Below, in pieces: positions 1 through 10,020 of a DNA stretch of 64,000 nt. A program made the position numbers and the translations under genes. The DNA comes from Bromus sterilis (taxonomy: Eukaryota > Streptophyta > Magnoliopsida > Poales > Poaceae): the NCBI GenBank assembly GCA_950022295.1, contig OX465598.1, positions 336,983,324 through 337,047,323 of the forward strand, written 5' to 3'. Position 1 is the first letter of the stretch. Every line of letters begins with the position of its first letter. The notes below the pieces were generated by a model that saw nothing but the letters and a program-made list of their open reading frames with translations, ran no database searches and was not told where the DNA came from.

Positions 1-1659
1 AGCGTGAAGATGAACACTCCCACGAACAGATCTAATCACCGTGGAGTCCCTCGAACGAAGATCGAACGTACGATCTCTCTACGGTTGATCCACACGTAAA
101 GTGTAGATGATCCGGCAGGGCTCCGCCGTCCAGAGCTCGGCGCCACCGGAGTAGAGAAGAGGGAGGAGCAGCCCTTCGGGAGGGTGGAGATTGGATCTAA
201 TGAGAGGGAGAGAGAGAGAGAGGGCAGCCCTTCGGTGGAGAGCAATCTGAATTGTGTGTTGAAGGGATGCCCCCACCTCCTCTATTTATAGGGGGAGGGG
301 GAGGGGAGCCATCTTGGAGGAGGGGGCAGCCCTAGGGGTGGCGCCCTAGGGTTTCCCCTCCCTTAGGGATGCGCCAAGGGGGAGGGGGGAAGCTTCCTGG
401 AAGCTCCCCCAAGGCGCCCTCCCCTCTTGGGCTCCTTTGGCCCAAGTGCTCCCTCCCCACTTGGGCCTTCCAAGTGAGAGGGAGCCCATTGATATTAAAT
501 TCATTAAATTAATCCCGAAACCTTTTCGAAATACATAATAAATGAATAATAAATATATCTTGACCAATTCGGAACTTTTCCGGCCCTCTGGTTTTACCCG
601 GTTTTCTTAAAACTCTTCCCGGTACTTTACCGGGTCCCCAAAACAGTTCCGGTTTTCTCATCGATTATAACCCGATCACTCCGAGACTTTCGCGGTGTGA
701 TAAATACACGCTCCTATCACTGTAATACTCTACAGATCATCTACCTTTAAGTGTGTGACCCCATAGGTTCGGTAGGATACGGACATGAACCGGAAACTGA
801 CTTTCCCGCGGAACAATAACCGATAGCGGAGCCATGGACACCCATAACGGTTCCCGTACCTACACAAATATAAATTCGAGTGAACCACAAGCTTAACATG
901 CCAGTCCTATTTGCTTCACGATACTATACAAAACCTGAGGTGAGATCTATTAGGTATTCGCATGATTAACCATTATACCATGGCATCCTCCTTCCTGTTT
1001 TGTTCCAGTTTTCTAGTTTAGTATTCCTGTATCCCTTGTGATCAATTCACAGTGTCTGGCCAGACGATGTTGGATGCCGTAATACCGAGAGGGCTCACAG
1101 AAGTATCTCTCCATCGTTAGAGGAGCAAATTCCCAACTCGAATCGTCAAGTCCCTTGACACACTTTCGGGTGTGAGTGATCAAAGCCGTTATTGCCACGC
1201 CTGTTACGGGTGGTGTTGGGACAGTGTCAAAACCCACCCTCCGGTATGAAGTTACGAAACATTCTTATGGTCATTAAGGACACATGCATATTAACTTTAG
1301 ATGATTTTACTTATAACATGGGAACGATGTGATCTCAAAGTAAATCATACAATTGGGTCGGTTCAACACCCTTGTTCTGGCAACAACGTGCTCCCATGTG
1401 TTACCGGCATTTCCAATGCCCTATGAATAGGAAAACATGTCATCCATAACACACGGGTTAGTCCTAGAGGAATACTAAGAACACTTGGTGTTTATACTCC
1501 ACACCTGCATATGGGTTTTCCTCAGGAGGAAGTTAACATGCTACTTGGCAAACCTCTGCATAAGCCATTGCAGTTATAGCACAGACATATAAACATTAAT
1601 AATGAACCTGGAATTATAATAATACAATTTATTATTGCCTCTAGGGCATAATTACAACA
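1..1659 (-). mobile_element. Copia-type LTR (BARE/Angela-like), 3' end outside window
   Basis: Read on the minus strand the block starts TGTTGTAATTATGCCC at 1659, the terminus typical of BARE/Angela-type LTRs. It is collinear with the LTR copies at 21985-23692 and 28209-29812. By comparison with them, the last ~165 bp lie left of base 1. The + strand sequence beyond 1659 is Gypsy gag, so the Copia element was inserted into that Gypsy; the 5 bp next to the junction are ctcgg (1660-1664), but the partner duplication is outside the window. This is the only one of the three copies with its 5' terminus intact. Family assignment is by recalled LTR ends, not a search. Confidence 0.85.
283..290 (-). 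promoter_or_regulatory. TATA box of the Copia LTR
   Basis: TATAAATA on the minus strand, in the same position as in the two other LTR copies, just upstream of a CT-rich leader. The GA microsatellite near 203-220 in this copy is longer than in the others. Confidence 0.6.
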
Positions 1660-2614
1660 CTCGGGGACACAACTCGAGGAGTCGCGGCGCATGGCCGAAG
1701 GCTCGCCCATCAGTCAACCACCCGCTGCCACCCGGACTCCCACCACACGCCAAGACAACGATTCCGAGACCTAGACCGGAGATTACTACGACCCAGATCG
1801 AAGGCCAGACGAATTCGCCAACTTCATCCGGAATCAATCACTCAGCGACGGGATAGTGCTCGACCCAAGAGTTCACAGCCGAGCAGAAGACCGCTCGCAG
1901 ATCTTCCAAGTCTCAAGGAGAAGAAGGCACGCCGGCTCCAGCAAACTCACAGCTAAAGAGAAATTGGAAGGACCTTGCGCGATCCATTGTTTCGAAGACA
2001 GTCAAGGACACCTCAGAGCAAGCCACACACTGGGAGACTGCCGCCTATTCGCCGAACTCTCCAACAGCCTTAAGGAAGAGAAGCAGCGTGAAGCCAAACG
2101 CACTCGAAGAAGAACGCAGTCACCTGCACCGAATGCAGAGGAGCAATACCCCGCGTCCCAGGGACGAATATGCATGATACAAGAAGGAAGACCCTCGAAA
2201 GCAAAGCAAGATGCCTACACCTTGCAGGCCGAGGCAGCCGAAGACCTAAAGATAACTGAAACCTACCAACTGAGCGGCGCCGAGACCAGCATCACCTTCT
2301 CACAAAGCGACCACCCGACCGCAATCCCGAGGCCCGGGCATGCACCCCTGGTCCTCGAAGTTCAGATCAGAGGATACGACATGGAAAAAATCTTCATGGA
2401 CGGAGGCAACAGTTTAAACATAATCTTCACCAGCACTCTACGCAAGATGTTCATCCCACGATCAGTTTGGAAGAAGTCAGGAACCACAATATACGGCGTA
2501 GTCCCGGGCGAAGCAGCCACCTCCATCGGAGCAATACAGCTTGATGTGATCTTCGGCAACAAGCACAACTTCGCAAAGCAGGCACTCGAGCTCGAAGTGC
2601 TCCACTGGCAGTAG
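1660..2614 (+). pseudogene. Gypsy gag C-terminus and aspartic protease remnant
   Basis: Reading frame 2 is open from the Copia junction to a TAG at 2612-2614. It contains a gag-type PC-x2-H ... SHTLGDC segment (about 1975-2040) and then the retroviral-type protease, with ITFSQSDHP before it and the active-site stretch FMDGGNS at about 2392-2412. Tat proteases carry DGG where retroviruses have DTG or DSG. The frame continues after the stop with the usual YHAILGRPAFA segment, so the stop is a disabling point mutation and not the true end. The N-terminal gag domains are missing. Confidence 0.75.
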
Positions 2615-3324
2615 CAGTACCACGCCATACTCGGGCGACCAGCGTTCGCACAGTTCATGGCGGTCCCACACTATGCATATCTCAAGCTCAAGATGCCAGG
2701 ACCCGCAGGAATCATCACAGTCAAGGGAAGCTTCACCAAATCGTACCAGTGCGACCGCGACTTCCACAAAGTCTCTGAAACATTTGGAGCCCAACAACAG
2801 CTCAAAGAAATAGCCATGGTGATGGACAAAAGCATATTTCCACTAGCAAACAGAAGCGAGACAAAAGAATTTGTCCGCGACTTCAGCGTCGACAGCGACA
2901 CGATCACACACCAAGTACACCCAACAGACTCAGAGAAGACAGTCGGCGTATACGCCCACCTTCCAAAAGAGCAAGCAACCGCCCTCATCACCTTCCTTCG
3001 TGAAGAATGGAAAAAAAATCCTGGTGCACAGCCGACATGCCAGGGATACCACGAGAATTCGCGGAGCACGCGCTCCACATCAAGCCAAACACGAAGCCAG
3101 TAAAACAGGCGCTGCGACGGTTTTCAGAGCCCAAACGCAGAGCAATCGGAGAAGAAGTCAATCGACTACTCGACGCACAGTTCATCAGAGAGACAAAGAA
3201 AGCAACATGGATAGCAAACCCAATCCTAATCCCTAAAAAGGACACCGAGGTACTGAGGATGTGCGTCGAAAAGGAGAAAAATTCGAGTGGATCGAGGAAG
3301 CCAGCAATGCATTCGCAGACCTGA
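2615..3324 (+). pseudogene. Gypsy reverse transcriptase N-terminal remnant
   Basis: After the TAG the same frame runs to 3103 through the protease-RT linker. Reading then shifts at an A8 run (3008-3015) into a second frame that carries DMPGIP and the RT fingers segment LRRFSEPKRRAI ... ILIPKKD. The RT is then cut off: at about 3262 the RMCV motif is fused directly to KFEWIEEA, a segment that normally lies C-terminal to the RT palm. The palm with its YxDD catalytic motif is therefore deleted. The element could not make an active RT. Confidence 0.75.
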
Positions 3325-4477
3325 AGAAGACCCTCTCTACCCCACCAATCTTGGCGGTGCCTAAAGAAAGGGAAAAGTTGTATCTCTACATAGCAGCACA
3401 CAGCAGCGTCGTGAGCACATAGTGCTTGTCGTCGAGCGTACAAAAGAAGGCAAAATCCAGAGCATCCAAAGACCAATTTATTACCTGAGCACTCTACTCA
3501 CGAAGCCACAGCAGCGGTACCCACATTACCAGAAGCTCCTGCTCGCCATCATCATGACCTCCAGGAAAGTATCGCACTACTTCGACGAACACTCCATCAC
3601 AATCGTGAGTAGTGCACCACTCGCGGACATCCTCAACAACCCCCGCGCGACCGGTCGAGTCGCCGAATGGAACATGGAGCTTAGCCCGCGAGACCTACAG
3701 TTCAAACACCCAACAGCAATCAAAGCCCAAGTACTCCCAGATTTCCTGGTCGAGTGGGAAGAAGTCCAAACACCAGGGCCCCCAGACTTGTCCAACTCAT
3801 GGACGATGTACTTCGACGGATCCAAAAGACAACAAGGAGCCGGAGCAGGCGTCGTCCTAGTCTCCCCCAAAGGAACGAAGCTCAAGTACATCCTCCAGAA
3901 CAACTTCAGCAACGCCTCCAACAATGAAGCAGAATATGAGGCACTACCCCACGGCATGCGCATGGAAAAAACTTGCGGCGCCACTCGCCTAGCGATCTAT
4001 GGCGACTCCAACCTCGTCGTCCAACAGGCGATGAGAGAATGTAATGCAGTAGCAGAAAACATGGCAGCCTACCAGAATCTCTACAACGCGCTAGAAGGAG
4101 GTTTCAACGGCTGTGAACTCAACTACATCCCCAGAGCAAATAACACAGAAGCCGACGAACTCGCGAACATCAGATCGACTCGAGGACCAATACCACCAGG
4201 CGTTTTCCTCGAGAGCATCAATCAGAGATCAATAAAAGCACAGCCAGTGGAGCCCAAAGCAGTCGCAGAAGAAGACGACACAAATGAGCCAGCACAGGTG
4301 GCAGCAACGAGCGCAGCTGACGCTACAAACAGCCAAGCAATCGAAGTTGAAGCACCAGCGGCACCTGAAGACCCAGTCTGGGCAAGACCTGTTCTTCGAT
4401 TCCTAATCGAAGGCACCCTACCACAAGACGTTGCAGAAGCCCGACCATCAGTCGATGATCCAAAGCATTCACAGTAA
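3265..4477 (+). pseudogene. Gypsy RT connection, degenerate RNase H and second RNase H
   Basis: The segment from about 3265 encodes the RT thumb/connection (F-x-W-x-EEA, LSTPPILAVP), then hits a TAG at 3418-3420. The next frame (from 3422) has RPIYYLST and QRYPHYQKLLLAI of the classical RNase H. It then has a second RNase H with its acidic residues visible: YFDGS, NNEAEYEAL, YGDSN and NNTEADELA. An acidic, Ala/Glu-rich linker follows. The dual RNase H arrangement places the element in the Tat lineage. A frameshift near 4440-4477 leads into the integrase frame. Confidence 0.8.
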
Positions 4478-5615
4478 TCTCAACAGGATGCTCTACAAGC
4501 GCAGCATCTCCCAGTTCCTACAAAAGTGCATAGACGAGGAAGACGGCAAAGCCCTACTACTGGAGATTCACGAAGGCACCTGCAGACATCATGCCAGCAG
4601 CCGAGCACTCGTGGAAAAAGCCTTTCGAGCAGGATTCTATTGGCCAACCTCCATGATAAATGCAGAGGATATCATACAGCGTTGCATCGCCTGCCAAAAG
4701 TTCGCCAGCAGGCCGCATGCCCCAGCATCAAAAATCAAAACCATAACGTTATCATGGTCATTCGCCACATGGAGACTCGACATGGTAGTCCCACTCAAGA
4801 AATCATCAAAAGGAGGAAGAACACACCTACTGGTTGTAGTCGACAAATTCACCAAATGGATCGAGGCAGTACCAATCACCAGCTCAACAGCCCTCACGGC
4901 AGTCAACTTCATCAAATCAATCATCTTCAGATTCGGAGTACCACACAACATCATCACAGACAATGGTACCAACTTCACGGCAGCAGAGTTCCAAAACTTT
5001 TGTCAAGAGTTGGGCATCAAAATTAACTACGCATCAGTCGCACACCCGCAGTCTAATGGCCAAGTGGAAAAAGCAAACGGCTTAGTATGCGGAGGATTAA
5101 AGAAGCGACTCCTAGAACCACTCGAACAGGCCGCAGGCAACTGGATAGAGGATCTCCCCGCAGTCCTATGGAGTCTACGCACCACCCCAAATAGTTCAAC
5201 CCAGTATACGCCTTTCTTCTTGGTATACGGGGCAGAAGCAGTGCTACCGCATGACCTAAAATTCGGAGCACCCAGAATCTCAGGGTACGAAGAGGAAGAG
5301 GCAGAAGAAGCCCTGCAGAACGACAAAGACATAGCAGACGAAGCACGAGACACAGCCCTCACAAAATCTGAAGGATACCAGGACAAGCTGCGCACCTATC
5401 AAAGCAGTCGCCTACGGACCAGATCATTCAATAAAGGAGATCTCGTGCTACGACTAATACAGGAAAAAGTGCACAAACTTACCCCTCAATGGGAAGGGCC
5501 GTTCATCATCTCGGAAGTCATAGGAGGAGGAGCATACAGATTGAAGAACCTGAAGACCAACGAGGATGTGGGAAATCCATGGAACGTAGCGAACCTACGC
5601 CTGTTCTACCCATAG
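4431..5615 (+). pseudogene. Gypsy integrase, frame intact but cut off from upstream pol
   Basis: This is the longest intact retroelement frame in the nest (394 codons). It has an HHCC zinc-binding domain (HEGTCRHH ... CIACQ) and the DDE core, whose acidic residues can be placed at WRLDMV, ITDNG and NGQVEKANG. The C-terminal part has the LRTTPNSSTQYTPFFLVYG block and ends in WNVANLRLFYP, the usual C-terminus of Tat polyproteins. The GPF normally following the first D reads VPL here. Because the upstream frames are broken, no polyprotein could deliver it. Confidence 0.8.
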
Positions 5616-5710
5616 TCGTCCAGGCATCATCAGAGACATCGGCAGCAGCACCGATTGGCAATACATGTAAAATTCGAAGGAATAAAATAATGCTGCCCAA
5701 AGCATCTTAT

Positions 5711-6110
5711 TTATAAGCGCTCGGGGGCTCGATCCTAGAACTCCCCCCGAGAGACGCTATCTTCGCAAACGCGACTCTTACTTATAAGCACTCGGGGGCC
5801 CGAGCCTAGAACTCCCCCCGAGAGACGCTATCTTCGCAAACGCGACTCTTACTTATAAACACTCGGGGGCTCGAGCCTAGAACTCCCCCCGAGAGACGCT
5901 ATCTTCGCAAACGCGACTCTTACTTATAAGCACTCGGGGGCTCGAGCCTAGAACTGCCCAGAGAGACGCTATCTTTGCAAACGCGACTCTTACTTATAAG
6001 CACTCGGGGGCTCGAGCCTAGAACTCCCCCCGAGAGACGCTATCCTCGCAAACGCGACTTTTACCTAAAAAGACTCGGGGGCTCGAGTACACATCTCCTC
6101 CTGAAAGACG
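5711..6110 (+). repeat. 71-bp tandem repeat in Gypsy 3' region
   Basis: The phrase ACTCGGGGGCTCGAGCC recurs with TCGGGGG at 5721, 5792, 5863, 5934, 6004 and 6075, a step of 70-71 bp. Five units are nearly identical and the sixth is diverged. Each ends in an AACGCGACTCTTAC segment. It directly follows the pol stop and is non-coding. Confidence 0.9.
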
Positions 6111-6400
6111 TCACCCTAGATAAAAACGCGACTCTCGCCAAAAGAAAAAGCCCATGCAAAAGAAAGTGGCAAAAAGCGCGCGACTCTTTAGTCCTCACCC
6201 GATCGCAAGCGATCGCCTAAAGACTCGGGGGCTACTCCCATCGGGAGCGCTGACGCGCACCCGATCTAGACTTGAAAAAATTCAAAGACAACTACAAATC
6301 GGTGAGACAAAAAAAATTCATAAAGCCTGCGCTTGATTCTGCAAATCAAACGCAGCCTCGGGGGCTACCTTCAACGGGAGCGCTGGCGCGCACCCGAGAA

Positions 6401-6600
6401 GGAATTCTCATTACAAAGGAGTCGAAGACAACTCTCATTACAAAGGAGTGGAAGGCATTCTCATTACAAAGGAGTCGAAGACAACTCTCATTACAAAGGA
6501 GTCGAAGGCATTCTCATTACAAAGGAGTCGAACAAAACTCTCATTACAAAGGAGTCGAAGGCATTCTCATTACAAAGGAGTCGAAATACAAAGAAGTCGA
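6401..6600 (+). repeat. About 26-bp tandem repeat (CTCATTACAAAGGAGTCGAA)
   Basis: Seven copies of CTCATTACAAAGGAGTCGAA alternate between GACAA/ACAAAA and GGCATT spacers, so the basic step is 25-28 bp with a two-unit (about 53 bp) higher order. Reading frames crossing it (6272-6728) are consequences of the repeat and not genes. Confidence 0.9.
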
Positions 6601-6781
6601 AACGACAGTTTGCCGTTACAGAAGGACCTGCTGAACTAAAAGCTAGGCTACATTCAAACTTCTACATGTGTGCTCATGCTGAGATAATTGGCACTTTCGT
6701 GCCACGGCCCGGCGGGCATCATCACTAGCAGCCCAGCCGAAGAAGAAGCTCGCCGTCCTCCAGTTCTACAAGGTGCTTCAC

Positions 6782-7402
6782 CTACTGCCGCTGTCGCTTG
6801 ACGACTGGCTTGACGTCCAGTTCTTCCTTAGAACTAGAAGAGCAAACACCATCGCCCGAGGGATCAACCGAAGAAGAAGACACGGGAAAAGCAGGCGAAC
6901 CATCACTTGAGCCACCGGAATCACTGCTGCTCGTCTCCTCACGGTATGGATCCAGACGGTTGCCACCAGCGTCAAACGCATGGATAATAACAGTATCTTC
7001 GCCGTCAAAATGACAGCAAAGGCTGTCTCCGCCGTGCAAATTCAACTGACGAGAAAACGTCCTCCAGCCATAACCAAGGAAGATCAAGGACGAACTATCA
7101 AAATCCAACTCCACCCAAGAAGAAGAACGAGAGAATCCATGAACATGGAGCTAGAAGCCCTTCAAGCCACGCTCAGAAGCAATGGAGGCAAACGAGGAAG
7201 GAAGAGGAATCCGGGCAGTATTCCGCCCAAGAACATGCAAAAGAAAATCATGCCGCCAAAATCCCTCTTCCATGGAGGAGGAAGAAGAAAGTGCCAACGC
7301 GGTACCATGACGCCCACCGCATGAGGAACGAGGGGTGCGACCACCACGACCACGGCGGCCACGACTTCGTCATGCTACACCACTACCATGTTTGGGCGCC
7401 AT
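6782..7402 (-). pseudogene. Antisense ORF of the Gypsy element, B3-like domain
   Basis: One minus-strand frame of 207 codons runs from ATG (7400-7402) to a stop at 6782-6784, broken only by TGA at codon 11 and TAG near codon 78. The product starts MAPKHGSGVA and an Arg/Gly-rich stretch follows. It then shows the B3 DNA-binding pattern: PLPSSFA, a hydrophobic strand, SSSWVELDF, GYGWRTFSRQLNLHGGD, and a hydrophobic strand before an acidic Ser-rich tail. W-V, GW-x2-F and L-x2-GD are B3 landmarks. Extra antisense ORFs between pol and the 3' LTR are known in Tat elements such as Grande. Assignment to B3 is my inference from pattern only. Confidence 0.5.
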
Positions 7403-8705
7403 ATGAAGAAAAATAATCAGAAGGGAAAGATGTGAAGAATGGATGCCAGAGTCGGGCAACCAAGGTATTTATAGCACAATCCAAGGGCAAACCAGGGAAA
7501 AAAAATACGCAGAAGCCCAGGCGGCGCCATCATTACATCAAAGACCAAGTGCCGGGTGTTACGAATTCCAAGACGAAGATGCCTTCACAAGGTCAGCATT
7601 ATTTATAGGACGCGTCAAATCTCGCCTGTTTCCCATACAAACCCTGGGAACCAAACAAGCAACAGGCAGCGCGATGTCCAAATCATCATTATGACGGTCC
7701 AGAAGACGTGACAGATAAAAAAATCAAGCATCATCATAGGTCATCAAACAACATAACAATGCATGTCAGCACGACATCCCAAAGGGAAGGGATCAAGATA
7801 AAAGCAGTTGGGAAAAACCAAACGATTCCAAGAGCCAGCCATATGTCTAAATTTTCTGACTATTAAAAATTCTTACTTCCATCGGGAGTACCCTTTTGAG
7901 TTTGGGTGCTCCCTCACCCAGAAGGAAAAAGATGTGCTCGCGTGATCACTTGCACCAGTAGAAACAACATACTCTCAAAGTTCGGGTGCTCCCTCACCCC
8001 AAGAGCAGAAAAGCATTTGAGTGACCACTCTCCAAAAATATTCAGTCATTCAGGAAACATGACTTACTCGCGCACTCGACGACATTCCGAGTGGATGCTA
8101 TCTTATTTTCCTCGCCTGAAGTTCGCTACAAACTCCGCGAGTGACGACTAAAACAGCTCACTTTGATTGTTTATTCCAAGTGGGTGCATCACTAAATTAG
8201 GCCACGTGCCTAAAAAAAAGATTATGCCTGGGCTACGACACACTGTACCCAGATGCCACGCAAGCTTAGCGTGTAGGTAATACCCCGCTGTGCAGAACGG
8301 CCGGGCCGGTACTTGCCGCAGAGCGATTTCACTCCCGACCTTTTCCATGCGCTCGCATGATAGAAAGAGCCGAGAGGCCGCGCTCAGGCTATGTGCTTAG
8401 ACTGGCACCAATTGATCCTATAAGACCTGCAGCGGCATGACTTTGCTTGACACGAGTGTTCCAAGTTCATGTCGAGGGACGTGGGCTTGATTGGGCTACT
8501 GTGGTATTTGTCACTAGAACAATTCACCAAGGCTCGACCAGTCGACTCCTTGGGCCCTTTCAGCTTAGCAATCCCTCAAAACAGATATTGTCATGGCTCA
8601 AAACTGCCAGCGACCTGTGGCGATACCACGCTTACAAACAATAAGGCACAGATGAATTCGAGTCCCTGCGCGACTCTTCAAATCCCCCAGGCACTCGAGG
8701 GCTAC
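7403..8705 (+). other. Gypsy 3' non-coding region with two short direct repeats
   Basis: No convincing coding frame is present. The phrase GGGTGCTCCCTCACCC occurs at about 7904 and 7985, and the surrounding 80 bp look duplicated. The segment ends in CACTCGAGGGCTAC, a weak purine-rich tract immediately before the 3' LTR. In the antisense direction 7403-7900 would be the leader or promoter of the antisense frame, but no clear TATA was found. Confidence 0.5.
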
Positions 8706-9164
8706 TGACGAGGGGGTGACCCTACGACTCCTACATGTGAGACTACCTGGTGCGTGTGAAGACAGAAGGCCCGCTGGGAAGCTACGACAGGCCCGCAATT
8801 GGCCCAACCAAGCACCGACGTAGGAGTTCGTGACTAACATGGAAGGTGCAACTTGGCGTACAAGGCAGGACTAGAATTAGGAAACTACCTATATAACCTA
8901 GCACAGACTCCCCGAGACCTAGCCTAGTATATAAAGGCTGGGAGGGGAGTCATCCAGATCAACTCAATACGCATCTAGCCTTGCGAGAACTCGCCTTGGC
9001 CTCCAATGTAATCGCCCCCTCACGTGATAATATCGAGTAGGAAGTGCTTCTCCTGTTAGCCGACGAGTATCGTCCAACCTGTGCCATCTCTATGACTAAC
9101 CCAGGGTCCCTGAGCATGGGATTTGCCGGGGTTGATCCCCGCCATGCATCGCACTTATCCAACA
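8706..9164 (+). mobile_element. 3' LTR of the Tat-lineage Gypsy element
   Basis: It starts TGACGAGGGGGTGACCC right after the purine-rich CTCGAGGGCTAC and ends TTATCCAACA at 9164, giving TG...CA termini and 459 bp. It has a TATA box at 8928-8936 followed by a CATCCAGATCAACTC start-like region. No 5' LTR is available for comparison, so the ends are inferred from termini and context. Confidence 0.65.
8928..8936 (+). promoter_or_regulatory. TATA box of the Gypsy 3' LTR
   Basis: TATATAAAG about two-fifths into the 459-bp LTR, a normal position for the LTR promoter. Confidence 0.5.
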
Positions 9165-9321
9165 AGGCCTGAAATATGGCATTCCAGTCTCATATAGGTT
9201 GCGATTGAATAATATACATGCATTGGCGTATTTGAATGGTACAAACTTGAAGGCGTGCAATCTCACGCAACACAACCGTCGGGCGAATATTTACGTTACT
9301 GTATAGTTATTTGTTATTATA

Positions 9322-9422
9322 TACTCTCTCCGTTTTAAAATAACTTTCATAATTTTATACTAGCTCTAGTACAAAGTTGTACTATGGTTAAGACAATTAT
9401 TTTGAAACGGAGAAAATAGTTA
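9322..9422. mobile_element. Stowaway MITE, about 100 bp
   Basis: It begins TA-CTCTCTCCGTTTTAAAATAA and ends with the inverted form TTATTTTGAAACGGAGAAAATAG-TA. The TA duplication and the CTCCGT-type terminal repeat are diagnostic of Tc1/Mariner-related Stowaway MITEs. It is shorter than usual. Confidence 0.8.
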
Positions 9423-10020
9423 TGAAAGTACTACAAGACTAGAACTATGGTCCACAGTTGGAAGTCAGATACTAATTGTGTCATTCAAGTTGAACTTTGT
9501 GCACATCTTTGAGTGAATAACATTTCAAATATTTATTATAACACATATTAAGATCAATAACCAGATTACATCTACCCTAGACGATCTAGAGATTCTAACA
9601 CATTCTAACATGTGTTTGACCCCGAAATCTGTGTGCTAGTTCAATTTCGAATGCTATATTCATCATCTACTCTGAACCCTGAAATTTGTACTTGGAGCCT
9701 TCTAAAAGTTGTTCATACTATTCTGAAAGTTTTGACTGAAAGTTCTTATTCACCTTCCTTTAATACAAAGATTTATGTGGAACCTTAACCTTCCTACTTT
9801 CATCTCACCATACTTATATTAATTTGGTTCTGATGTACAGTAGTAGTGCCTCTTGCTCTAAAGAAGTCTAAAGAAAACCCTTGAAGGCCGCCGGATTCGA
9901 GTCTCTCGGCCGCTGCCGGGTTCCAGCTTTCTAAAGTCTCAACCTGCATGTGCCGGTTGATGTGATGGATATTTTGAAACATTGGTTATGTAATAATGAA
10001 GTTTAATATCATATCATTTC
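9423..10020. other. AT-rich spacer without recognisable gene
   Basis: About 600 bp between the Stowaway and the LINE. No open frame with family features is present. A short GC-rich patch lies at 9885-9955. Confidence 0.5.

Larger units (their letters stand above)
1660..9164 (+). mobile_element. Ty3/Gypsy element, Tat lineage, 5' part missing
   Basis: The order is gag remnant, protease, partial RT, two RNase H-like regions, integrase, long 3' non-coding part, 3' LTR. The second, archaeal-type RNase H between RT and integrase is the hallmark of the Tat lineage (RIRE2, Grande and Retand relatives). The 5' LTR and most of gag lie beyond the Copia insertion at 1659. About 3.1 kb separate the pol stop (5615) from the 3' LTR (8706). 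That space holds two tandem arrays and an antisense reading frame, as in other Tat elements that carry extra ORFs there. The element is non-functional: there are stops, frameshifts and a deleted RT core. Confidence 0.8.

Noticed and set aside
6272..6728. Frames of 60-131 codons
   Set aside because: Translations of the 26-bp tandem repeat.
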